NCBI GenBank assembly: GCA_937895955.1
Contig: CALAZI010000194.1
Location: 1 to 13,169, forward strand
DNA: 13,169 nucleotides
Reading direction: 5' to 3'
Source: an uncultured Alphaproteobacteria bacterium
GTDB taxonomy: Bacteria > Pseudomonadota > Alphaproteobacteria > Caulobacterales > Parvularculaceae
Shown one piece after another: positions 1 to 6,370 of this stretch. Under the pieces are notes generated by a model, which worked only from the letters and a program-made list of their open reading frames with translations, did no database searches and had not been told where the DNA came from. The position numbers were made by a program, and so were the translations under genes. The number at the start of each line of letters is the position of its first letter. Within the stretch, counting starts at the first letter, position 1.

Positions 1-59
1 CGGTTCGCTGCCGATCCGCGCGCAGACGCCGCCCGCGCGTCTGTTTGAGCGTCCGTCAT
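1..59 (-). CDS. 5' end of an unidentified leftward gene (partial, runs off the window)
   Basis: On the minus strand an ATG at 59-57 is preceded by GGGAGGG (complement of 66-72) at a spacing of 7 bases, an excellent ribosome binding site. The frame stays open to the window edge and reads MTDAQTDARAASARGSAAN, an Ala/Ser/Arg-rich hydrophilic start without a signal peptide or recognisable domain. The gene diverges from the transaldolase gene and is the nearer gene to the Fnr-like box at 112-125. I cannot identify the product from 19 residues. From memory, transaldolase is often beside priA (primosomal protein N') in alphaproteobacteria, but nothing seen here tests that. Confidence 0.6.
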   Translation of the reverse strand, partial: MTDAQTDARAASARGSAAN

Positions 60-111
60 GCGGGTTCCCTCCCATATTTTCTCAACCCTATGCCGCGCTG
101 AGAACGCCGGA

Positions 112-125
112 TTGACGCAGGTCAA
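112..125. promoter_or_regulatory. Fnr/FixK/Dnr-type operator, TTGAC-GCAG-GTCAA
   Basis: This is a perfect 5-4-5 inverted repeat that fits the TTGA-N6-TCAA core recognised by Crp/Fnr-superfamily regulators (Fnr, FixK, Dnr). It lies in the divergent intergenic region. Its centre is about 59 bases from the start of the leftward gene and about 96 bases from the transaldolase ATG. A weak -10-like CATAGG (minus strand, 92-87) would put the box close to the -41.5 position of a leftward promoter, so activation of the unseen leftward gene seems more likely than control of the rightward run. Base identity is direct observation; regulator identity and direction are inference. Confidence 0.6.
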
Positions 126-214
126 GGACCGCGGGCCCAGGCCTCCGGCGCCGCGCGATAGTGGATTTTTGGACCGGCGCGCGGCAAGAGAGAGCCAGCA
201 ATTCCGGAGCCGTC

Positions 215-868
215 ATGAAATTCTTTGTCGACACCGCAGAAGTTTCTGAAATCAAAGCGCTTATCCCGACCGGGCTCGTCGACGGCGTCACCACCAATCC
301 GAGCCTCGTCGCCAAATCCGGCCGCGATTTCAGGGAGATGATCGCCGAGGTTTGCTCCCTGACGCCGGGCCCCGTGAGCGCCGAAGTGACCGCGCTTGAA
401 ACCGAGCAGATGGTCGCGGAAGGAAAGTCGCTCGCCAAGATCGCCGCCAATGTCGTCGTCAAGCTGCCGCTGACCCTCAAGGGGATCGCCGCCTGCAAGG
501 CGCTGACCGATGAAGGCGTCAAGACGAATGTGACGCTCTGCTTTTCCGCCAACCAGGCGCTGATCGCGGCCAAGGCCGGCGCGACGTATATTTCACCTTT
601 CATCGGCCGTCTCGATGATATCGGCGAAGACGGCATGCAGCTTATTCGCGACATTCGCCTCATCTATGACAATTACGGCTTCAGGACGGAAATTCTCGCC
701 GCCTCGATCCGCTCGCCGCAGCACATGCGTGAATCGGCGCTCTCAGGCGCGGATGTCGCCACCGCGCCGCCTTCGGTCATCCGCGCGCTCGCCAATCATC
801 CGTTGACGGATAAGGGCCTCGAAGCGTTTCTTGCGGACTGGGCGAAAACGGGACAGAAAATCCTTTGA
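215..868 (+). CDS. tal: transaldolase, short FSA/TalC-like (type 3B) subfamily
   Basis: This cytosolic TIM-barrel enzyme of the non-oxidative pentose phosphate pathway moves a dihydroxyacetone unit between sedoheptulose-7-phosphate/glyceraldehyde-3-phosphate and erythrose-4-phosphate/fructose-6-phosphate. The protein has 217 residues, the usual size of the short subfamily. Visible motifs are FVDTAEV at 4-10, GVTTNPSL at 24-31, the Schiff-base lysine in VVVKLPLT (Lys83) and SPFIGRLDD near 125. Glu57 in SAEV sits where fructose-6-phosphate aldolase has Gln59, and Phe in SPF sits where FSA has Tyr, so transaldolase activity is favoured over FSA activity. I start at ATG 215 because GGAG at 204-207 is well spaced and family similarity begins there; an upstream in-frame start at 161 adds unrelated sequence. 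It is the first gene of the seven-gene run and its TGA overlaps the next start. Confidence 0.93.
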   Translation: MKFFVDTAEVSEIKALIPTGLVDGVTTNPSLVAKSGRDFREMIAEVCSLTPGPVSAEVTALETEQMVAEGKSLAKIAANVVVKLPLTLKGIAACKALTDEGVKTNVTLCFSANQALIAAKAGATYISPFIGRLDDIGEDGMQLIRDIRLIYDNYGFRTEILAASIRSPQHMRESALSGADVATAPPSVIRALANHPLTDKGLEAFLADWAKTGQKIL

Positions 869-1899
869 CCGAACCCGGCGACAGCGCGGCGGTCGTCCCC
901 TGCGACGAGAATGAAACCGGCGCGGACTGCCCGGCGCTTGTCTACGCCTTCGGCGTCAGGGAGACGACGGGTCATCCCCTGACTTGGGATGAGGTGAAAG
1001 CCGGCGCGCGCGCGGCCGAATTCGACTGGGTTTGGATCCATCTCAACGTCAATTCGGAAGACGCGGCGCAATGGGCGCGGGCGCAGGACTTTTTGCCGGG
1101 CGCGGCGGCGGAGGCGCTGTTCGCGATGGAAACCCGACCGCGCATGACGCGCTTCGACGGCGGCGTCGCCGTCAATCTGCGCGGCGTCAATCACAATCCG
1201 GGCGCCGAGCCCGAAGACATGGTGTCCTTGCGCATCTGGGCCGATCCTAAGCATGTCGTCACCGCGCGCCGGCGCGTCGTCAAGGCGATCGCTGACGTGC
1301 GGGCGATCATCGAACGTCCGAACAGCGGCCCGAAAGATCCGGGGGAGTTCGTCGCGCTGCTGGCTGCGAAGATCACCAATGCGATTGAGCCTTATGTCGA
1401 GGAAGTGACCGACGCGATCGACGAGCTTGAAGACGTCGCGCTTGAGGAAAACGAACGCAATATCCGCGCGCGCCTCGCTGACGCCCGCCGCACCGCGGTT
1501 CAGCTCCGCCGTTACGTCGCGCCGCAACGCGACGCCATCAATTCGCTTTCCTTAAGCGATGTCGCGCTCTTTGACGACCGCACGCGGCTGCATTTGCGCG
1601 AGACGTCTGATGCGGTGACGCGGATGACAGAAGAGATCGACGCGGCGCGTGAACGCGCGATGATCCTGCATGAGCAGATCATGGATCAGCGTTCCGAGAC
1701 GATGAACAGGAATATGCTCATCCTTGCGACTGCGACGGCGGTTTTTTTGCCCCTGCAGTTCATTGTCGGACTTTTGGGGATTAACGTCGCCGGCATTCCC
1801 GGCGCGCAGAGCCCGCTCGCATTCTGGGTCGTCGTCGCCATCTCCCTGACGATCGGGGCGGCGATGATCGGCTTCTTTCGGTCGAGAGGTTGGATTTGA
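865..1899 (+). CDS. zntB: CorA-family divalent metal transporter, ZntB-like (GIN motif)
   Basis: This is an inner-membrane 2-TM-GxN channel/transporter, probably for zinc or another divalent cation. The 344-residue protein has a long soluble cytoplasmic domain with a helical stalk (about 160-280), then two transmembrane helices at about 284-303 and 318-337. The signature between them is GIN at 305-307 within LLGINVAGIPG. Classical Mg2+ CorA proteins have GMN, while ZntB proteins have GVN/GIN followed by GGIPG-like sequence, so ZntB is the better match. The C-terminus SRGWI is also usual for the family. The start is TTG at 865, overlapping the transaldolase stop as TTGA; no strong Shine-Dalgarno is visible, so translational coupling is likely. 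Substrate is inferred from the motif only. Confidence 0.85.
   Translation: MTEPGDSAAVVPCDENETGADCPALVYAFGVRETTGHPLTWDEVKAGARAAEFDWVWIHLNVNSEDAAQWARAQDFLPGAAAEALFAMETRPRMTRFDGGVAVNLRGVNHNPGAEPEDMVSLRIWADPKHVVTARRRVVKAIADVRAIIERPNSGPKDPGEFVALLAAKITNAIEPYVEEVTDAIDELEDVALEENERNIRARLADARRTAVQLRRYVAPQRDAINSLSLSDVALFDDRTRLHLRETSDAVTRMTEEIDAARERAMILHEQIMDQRSETMNRNMLILATATAVFLPLQFIVGLLGINVAGIPGAQSPLAFWVVVAISLTIGAAMIGFFRSRGWI
1884..1889 (+). promoter_or_regulatory. Shine-Dalgarno GAGAGG that decides the MscS start
   Basis: GAGAGG touches the in-frame TTG at 1890 (no spacing) but lies 6 bases before a second in-frame TTG at 1896. The second start also overlaps the preceding TGA as TTGA, matching the junction before it. 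I therefore place the channel start at 1896. Confidence 0.55.
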
Positions 1900-4343
1900 G
1901 ACTTATCCTCGCCGCTGTCGCATTCGCGTTCTCCCTTATTGCGGTCGCGCCCGCCCAGGACGCCGCCGACCGGGCGCGTGAGAAAGATATCGCGTCCGCC
2001 GCCGCGACGCTTTCCGCGCTTGCCCGCGATCTGCGGGAAGACGGCGTCGATGATCCGAATGAATTCGAGCGCGCGGTGCGATCCATCGCCCGCGCCTCGC
2101 GCGAGCGCCTGTCGCCGGTTGAGGAGGCGATCGGGCGAACGCAAGACAGTCTCGATCTGCTCGGCCCGGCGCCCAAAGAGGGCGAGCCGGCGGAAGCCGC
2201 CGCCGTCGCGAATGAACGCGCCAAGCTTAACGAGACGCTTTCCTTCCTGCGCGGACAGCAAACGCGCATTCGCGCCAATATTGATGAAGCCGCCTCGCTG
2301 CTCGGCCAATTGTCGGAACGGCGTTTGCGCGACCTTTATCGTAAGGTCCTTCGCCGCGGAGAAGCGCTCGTCACGCCGACGCTTTGGAGCGAAGCGGCGG
2401 CGCGCGCGTCCGATCTCGGCGGCGCTTTTTCCCGCTATTTTGAAAAATGGTCGGAAAGCCGAACAAACAGCGGCGGCGTTCTTTTGAGCCTTGGGGGGCT
2501 AGCGGGCGCTTTCTTTGCTTCCCTCCTTCTGTTCGGCCCCGTACGCGACTGGCTTCGGCGCGTCGTCACGGCGCGCATTGAATCGCATGAGCCGACGCCG
2601 GCGCGCCGCGTCGCCGTCGCCGGCGTCAAAATGCTTGCGCGCCTCATTCCGGGCGTCGTCGGCGGGTTCATCATCATCGAAACGTCGCGCGCGCTCGGAC
2701 TGCTTGGCGCTGAAGGCGTGCCCGTCGCGCGGGCGATATGGATTGCGCTCGTCGCCTATCTCATCGTCGACGGGTTCACCGGCGGGCTTTTTGCGCCCTC
2801 TGCGCCCGCATGGCGGCTCGCGGATGTTGAATCAGCGAAAGGCAAACACGCTTCAGCGTTGCTGATCGCCGTTGTTTTAATGGTCGGCGCAAAATCCGTT
2901 CTGACCGAGATCGCCGCGGCGGCCGTCGTTGAGGGGGCGTTCAACGACGCTGTCCGCGGCGTCGCATCAATATTCGTCGGCGGAATGCTCTTCCTCCTGT
3001 GCGAACGGCGCCTCTGGACCGGCCAGGAGAAAGAGGCGGCCGCGGCCGGCGGCAAATCCGCCGAAGCGGACCATGAAGACCCTTCATCGATATGGCCGGT
3101 CATGCGCTTCGTCGGCCGCACGCTCGGCGTTCTCATTATGGCGGCGGCGATCGCCGGCCATGTCAATCTCGCCGACTTCGCGTCGACGCGGCTTTATTAT
3201 CTGGCGATCATCCTGTCAGTCGCCTGGTTCATTCGAGCGGCGCTGAACGAAACGGCCGGATGGGCCGATCGTCGCTTGCGATCAGGACGCGGCGCCGGCG
3301 CCGTTAAAGACGAAAGCCACGCATTTCGTTTCTGGGTCGGCCTCGGCGTCGATCTTGTGCTTGCGATTGCAATCGCGCCGGTCGTTTTTATTCTGGCTGG
3401 AGTCGATCCGAGCGCGGTGCGCGATTTCGTCTTGCGCGCCTTTGTCGGTTTCCGCGTGGGCGGGGTCGTCATCTCGCTCTCGGACATATTCTTCGCCATT
3501 GCGACATTCGTCGGCATTTTAACGCTGACGCGACTTATTCAGGGCGCGATGCAGCGCGGTCCGCTGGCGCATGCGCGCATCGATTCCGGCATTAAAAATT
3601 CTCTGACGACCCTGCTTGGCTATGTCGGCCTCGTTTTGGCCGCCGTTTTCGGGCTCGGCGTTCTCGGGCTCGATCTGTCAAACCTTGCGCTTATCGCGGG
3701 CGCCTTGTCGGTCGGCATCGGCTTCGGGCTTCAGTCTATCGTCAACAATTTCGTCTCGGGGCTCATTCTTCTCTTCGAGCGGCCGATCAAGGCAGGCGAC
3801 TGGATCGTCACGGCGTCGGGCGAGGGGATCGTCAAAAAGATCAGCGTCCGCTCGACCGAGATCGAGACCTTTGACCGTGCGGCGATCATTATCCCGAATT
3901 CGGAACTGATCGCGGCGACCGTCACCAATTGGACCCACAAGAGCGCGCTCGGCCGCATTAGGGTGCCGGTCGGCGTCTCCTACGGGTCTGATCCTGAAAA
4001 GGTGCGCGAGATCCTTATAAAGGTCGCGAATGACCACCCGCTGGTGGTTCGTTACCCTGAGCCTTTCATCGTCTGGAACGATTTCGGGGCGTCTTCGCTG
4101 GATTTCGAACTCCGCGCCTTCCTGAGCGATATCGCGAAAGGCCTTCAGGTTAAAACTGATCTCCGATTCGCAATCTTCAAGGCTTTCAAGGAGAACGGGA
4201 TCGAAATTCCGTTCCCGCAACAGGATGTTTATATAAGATCGGCGCCGGAAGGGTTCGCGACGCCGGCGGTTGCGAAGCGCGACGCGCACGGAACTGCTTC
4301 GGCGCACGAACAGGAAGACCCGGAAGCCGCGGAAGATGACTGA
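1896..4343 (+). CDS. large MscS-family mechanosensitive ion channel with DUF3772 periplasmic domain
   Basis: The protein forms an osmotic release valve in the inner membrane. It has 815 residues from TTG 1896. Order of parts (approximate): signal peptide ending near AQD (about 20); a charged, helical periplasmic region (25-185) holding the DUF3772-type segment; several transmembrane helices between 195 and 545; and the MscS core from about 570. The pore helix is rich in Gly/Ala (LALIAGALSVGIGFGLQSIV, about 596-615), followed by NNFVSGLILLFERPIKAGDWI and the beta-domain with IIIPNSEL (about 664-671). It resembles the DUF3772-MscS architecture common in Rhizobiales and relatives, far longer than E. 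coli MscS (286 residues). The start overlaps the transporter stop; DUF1272 follows after 12 bases. Gating properties cannot be judged. Confidence 0.9.
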   Translation: MRLILAAVAFAFSLIAVAPAQDAADRAREKDIASAAATLSALARDLREDGVDDPNEFERAVRSIARASRERLSPVEEAIGRTQDSLDLLGPAPKEGEPAEAAAVANERAKLNETLSFLRGQQTRIRANIDEAASLLGQLSERRLRDLYRKVLRRGEALVTPTLWSEAAARASDLGGAFSRYFEKWSESRTNSGGVLLSLGGLAGAFFASLLLFGPVRDWLRRVVTARIESHEPTPARRVAVAGVKMLARLIPGVVGGFIIIETSRALGLLGAEGVPVARAIWIALVAYLIVDGFTGGLFAPSAPAWRLADVESAKGKHASALLIAVVLMVGAKSVLTEIAAAAVVEGAFNDAVRGVASIFVGGMLFLLCERRLWTGQEKEAAAAGGKSAEADHEDPSSIWPVMRFVGRTLGVLIMAAAIAGHVNLADFASTRLYYLAIILSVAWFIRAALNETAGWADRRLRSGRGAGAVKDESHAFRFWVGLGVDLVLAIAIAPVVFILAGVDPSAVRDFVLRAFVGFRVGGVVISLSDIFFAIATFVGILTLTRLIQGAMQRGPLAHARIDSGIKNSLTTLLGYVGLVLAAVFGLGVLGLDLSNLALIAGALSVGIGFGLQSIVNNFVSGLILLFERPIKAGDWIVTASGEGIVKKISVRSTEIETFDRAAIIIPNSELIAATVTNWTHKSALGRIRVPVGVSYGSDPEKVREILIKVANDHPLVVRYPEPFIVWNDFGASSLDFELRAFLSDIAKGLQVKTDLRFAIFKAFKENGIEIPFPQQDVYIRSAPEGFATPAVAKRDAHGTASAHEQEDPEAAEDD

Positions 4344-4355
4344 TGCGAGGTCTTG

Positions 4356-4595
4356 ATGCTTGAACTGAGACCGAACTGCGAATGTTGCGACAAGGATTTG
4401 CCGCCTGAAGCAATGGCGCGCATCTGCACTTTTGAATGCACGTTCTGCGCAGCCTGCGCCGAAGAGGTTTTGAAGGGCGTTTGCCCGAATTGCGGCGGCA
4501 ACCTCGTCGAGCGGCCGGTGCGTCCGGCGGCTCTGCTGCGCAAATACCCGCCGTCGACAACGCGGGTCGTCAAGGAAGAAGGGTGCGCGCGGTGA
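4356..4595 (+). CDS. DUF1272 family small cysteine-rich protein, probable zinc binder
   Basis: A 79-residue cytosolic protein of unknown function. Nine cysteines (8, 10, 11, 24, 28, 31, 34, 43, 46) fall in a CxCC...CxxxCxxCxxC...CxxC layout, including the family hallmark CTFECTFC at 24-31 and GVCPNCGG at 41-48. The spacing suggests one or two treble-clef or RING-like zinc sites, which is inference. The tail (52-79) is basic and Pro-rich. I choose ATG 4356 because GAGG at 4347-4350 has a spacing of 5; an in-frame TTG at 4353 would leave only 2. Its stop overlaps the next start as GTGA. Standing between a metal transporter/channel pair and a metal-dependent hydrolase is suggestive of metal handling but proves nothing. 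Confidence 0.87.
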   Translation: MLELRPNCECCDKDLPPEAMARICTFECTFCAACAEEVLKGVCPNCGGNLVERPVRPAALLRKYPPSTTRVVKEEGCAR

Positions 4596-5284
4596 GTTTC
4601 GTTTTTGAACCGCCTGCGCGGCCTGTCGCCGGCGTTCTCGGCGGCGGCGAATTCCCGGTGCGGCGGATTTTCTGCATCGGTAAAAATTACGCCGATCATG
4701 TGCGCGAGATGGGCGGCGATCCGAAGTCCGACCCGCCGGTCTTTTTCGCCAAACCGGCGGACGCGGTCGTCGGCACGGGCGGGATCATTCCCTATCCGCA
4801 AGGCACGGCGAACCTTCATTACGAGGGCGAGCTTGTCATCGCGCTGAAAGCGGGCGGGCGGGATCTGAAGACGAGGAAAGAAGCGGGCGCGCTCATTTTC
4901 GGTCAGGCTGCAGGGTGCGATCTGACGCGGCGCGATTTGCAGGCGGCGGCGAAAAAGGCCGGCGGTCCCTGGGACGCCGCCAAAGGGTTCGACAATTCCG
5001 CGCCGCTCGGTCTCATCGCGCGCATTGAGGATTTTCCGCCGGATCTTTTCGACGATGCGCGCCTCATCCTGAAAGTGAACGGCGTTGAGAAGCAGAATAC
5101 GCCGTTGCGCGACATGATCTGGACGGTCCCGGAGATCATCATTGCGCTGTCGCAATTATTCGAATTGAAAGCCGGCGATCTCATCTTCACCGGCACGCCG
5201 GACGGCGTCGGACCGCTTACGCATGAAGATCAGGTTGAAGTGACGATCGGCGTCCTGCCGCCGCTTGAATTCGCGATCGAATAG
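4592..5284 (+). CDS. fumarylacetoacetate hydrolase family protein, FAHD1/fumarylpyruvate hydrolase-like
   Basis: A metal-dependent cytosolic enzyme that cleaves C-C bonds in acylpyruvates (fumarylpyruvate, acetylpyruvate) or decarboxylates oxaloacetate. The 230-residue protein matches the FAHD1-type layout almost end to end: IGKNYADHVREM at 29-40, HYEGELVI at 76-83 (metal ligands Glu78 and Glu80), GCDLTRRDLQ at 108-117 (ligand Asp110), KGFD at 131-134, and LIFTGTPDGVGP at 197-208. I start at GTG 4592, with GAAGGG at 4578-4583 eight bases before, because homology begins within 25 residues of it; the longer open frame upstream from 4436 lies inside DUF1272. No aromatic degradation genes are nearby, so a housekeeping acylpyruvase or oxaloacetate decarboxylase role is as likely as gentisate or salicylate breakdown. 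Confidence 0.88.
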   Translation: MSFVFEPPARPVAGVLGGGEFPVRRIFCIGKNYADHVREMGGDPKSDPPVFFAKPADAVVGTGGIIPYPQGTANLHYEGELVIALKAGGRDLKTRKEAGALIFGQAAGCDLTRRDLQAAAKKAGGPWDAAKGFDNSAPLGLIARIEDFPPDLFDDARLILKVNGVEKQNTPLRDMIWTVPEIIIALSQLFELKAGDLIFTGTPDGVGPLTHEDQVEVTIGVLPPLEFAIE

Positions 5285-5301
5285 CTGCGGGAGGGATAAA
5301 A

Positions 5302-5772
5302 ATGGCGGAACTGGAATATTTTTCCGAACGGCAAAGCTTCTCTCCGCGTATTCTCGGCTTCATCGTCATTTCAACGGCGTTGGTCGGTTTCTACGCTTAT
5401 TTCGCGACGCGCCACGCGCCAGGCGCCGAAATCGGATTGTTGATCCTTGCCGGATCGCTCGTCTTCGTCGTCGCGCTATTCTCCCTTCTTGGGTTGACGA
5501 CGACAGTCACCGATGAGGGAGTGCGCGTTAAAGGGCTGATTTTCGTCAACCGGCTTATCCGGTTTGACGCCGTCGCTTCGGCCGAAATGCGCCGATACAA
5601 GCCGCTAGCCGAATATGGCGGCTGGGGCTATCGCATCGGTCCATCCGGCAAAGCCTATAACGCGCAAGGCGATGAGGGCGTTCAATTGGTCCTTAAAGAC
5701 GGCGGGCGCGTCCTGATCGGATCGCAACGCGCGGCTGAGCTTGCTGCGGCGATCGCCGCGCGGATTAAATGA
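5302..5772 (+). CDS. small membrane protein with two N-terminal helices and a C-terminal PH-like domain
   Basis: The 156-residue product is not a family I can name. Two hydrophobic helices (about 17-35 and 43-64) anchor it, probably as a hairpin with both ends in the cytoplasm. The rest (65-156) looks like a compact all-beta domain ending in an amphipathic helix. Its conserved-looking stretch is YGGWGYRIG (105-113), then AYNAQGDEGVQLVLKDG (118-134), then an Ala-rich helix after GSQRAAEL. That pattern recalls bacterial PH-like domains that follow a two-helix anchor, but this is inference. A strong GGGAGGG at 5288-5294 stands 7 bases before ATG 5302. Its stop overlaps the methionine sulfoxide reductase start as ATGA. 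Confidence 0.8.
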   Translation: MAELEYFSERQSFSPRILGFIVISTALVGFYAYFATRHAPGAEIGLLILAGSLVFVVALFSLLGLTTTVTDEGVRVKGLIFVNRLIRFDAVASAEMRRYKPLAEYGGWGYRIGPSGKAYNAQGDEGVQLVLKDGGRVLIGSQRAAELAAAIAARIK

Positions 5773-6254
5773 TGGGTGATTGGATGTCGTCTGAAAAAAA
5801 CGCTCGTTACCGCGAGGTCGGCGCCGAGATCGCCGCCGTTCTCGACGGCGAGGGGAACATTGTCGCCCGCATGGCGACCGTGTCGAACATGCTGCATCAT
5901 GCATTCGACCATTACTTCTGGACCGGGTTTTACCTCGTCGATCCTGAAAAACGAGATGAGCTTGTCATTGGCCCCTATCAGGGAACGCTCGGCTGCTTGC
6001 GCATCCCGTTCGGCAAGGGCGTTTGCGGCGCCGCGGCCGCTCGGCGTGAAACGGTGATCGTCGAAGACGTGCACGAATTTGCCGGCCATATCGCCTGCGA
6101 CGCGCGTTCCGAATCGGAGATCGTCGTTCCGGTCTTTGACGCTTCCGGAGCGCTCTTTGCGGTTTTCGACGTCGACAGCGACAGGAAAGCGATGTTCGAC
6201 GCGCATGATAAAGCCGGCCTTGAGGCGATACTGAAGGCCGTTTTCACAGCCTGA
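5769..6254 (+). CDS. msrC: free methionine-(R)-sulfoxide reductase (fRMsr), GAF fold
   Basis: A cytosolic repair enzyme that reduces free L-methionine-(R)-S-oxide to methionine with thioredoxin-supplied electrons. The protein has 161 residues (E. coli YebR/MsrC is about 165) and is a single GAF domain. All three catalytic or resolving cysteines are present: Cys76 in QGTLGCLRIP, Cys86 in GKGVCG, Cys110 in GHIACD. The spacings of 10 and 24 match E. coli Cys84, Cys94 and Cys118, which separates true fRMsr from signalling GAF domains. WTGFYLV at 51-57 and SESEIVVPV at 114-122 also fit the family. The start at ATG 5769 gives the ATGA overlap; ATG 5784, behind GGGTGA, is an in-frame alternative that would remove five residues. 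It is the last gene of the run. Confidence 0.92.
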   Translation: MMGDWMSSEKNARYREVGAEIAAVLDGEGNIVARMATVSNMLHHAFDHYFWTGFYLVDPEKRDELVIGPYQGTLGCLRIPFGKGVCGAAAARRETVIVEDVHEFAGHIACDARSESEIVVPVFDASGALFAVFDVDSDRKAMFDAHDKAGLEAILKAVFTA

Positions 6255-6323
6255 AGCTCTTGAATCCTTTGGGGTTTGGGCTGGATGACTATTCTAATTC
6301 AGGGTGTTAGCCTTCTGTCCTGA

Positions 6324-6354
6324 TCCCCTTCGTCAGCAGGGGGACGAACGTTCG
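6324..6354 (+). promoter_or_regulatory. leader hairpin plus 10-base palindrome before the wax ester synthase gene
   Basis: TCCCCTT (6324-6330) can pair with AGGGGGA (6338-6344) through a 7-base loop, with one G-U pair. The perfect palindrome CGAACGTTCG (6345-6354) follows at once. Both lie within the 116-base gap before the start codon at 6371, so an operator or mRNA structure is possible. No T tract follows the hairpin, which argues against a terminator. A weak promoter-like pair (TTTGGG at 6268-6273, TATTCT at 6290-6295) is upstream. All functional reading is inference. Confidence 0.3.
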
Positions 6355-6370
6355 GGCGGGAGAGGGACCG

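Noticed and set aside
58..249. 63-codon plus-strand frame in the left intergenic region
   Set aside because: It overlaps the divergent promoter region and the transaldolase start, and no domain or ribosome site supports it.
88..663. 191-codon minus-strand open frame opposite transaldolase
   Set aside because: Ser/Ala-rich shadow; it would also cover the Fnr-like box and lacks a ribosome site, while the ATG at 59 has an excellent one.
4436..4591. N-terminal extension of the FAH-family protein
   Set aside because: The extension lies inside DUF1272 in another frame and reads as Arg-rich shadow; GTG 4592 has a ribosome site and the usual stop/start overlap.
4229..5155. 308-codon minus-strand open frame opposite DUF1272 and the FAH-family gene
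   Set aside because: It covers two genes with clear motifs and tight spacing; its translation is Arg-rich and without recognisable domains.
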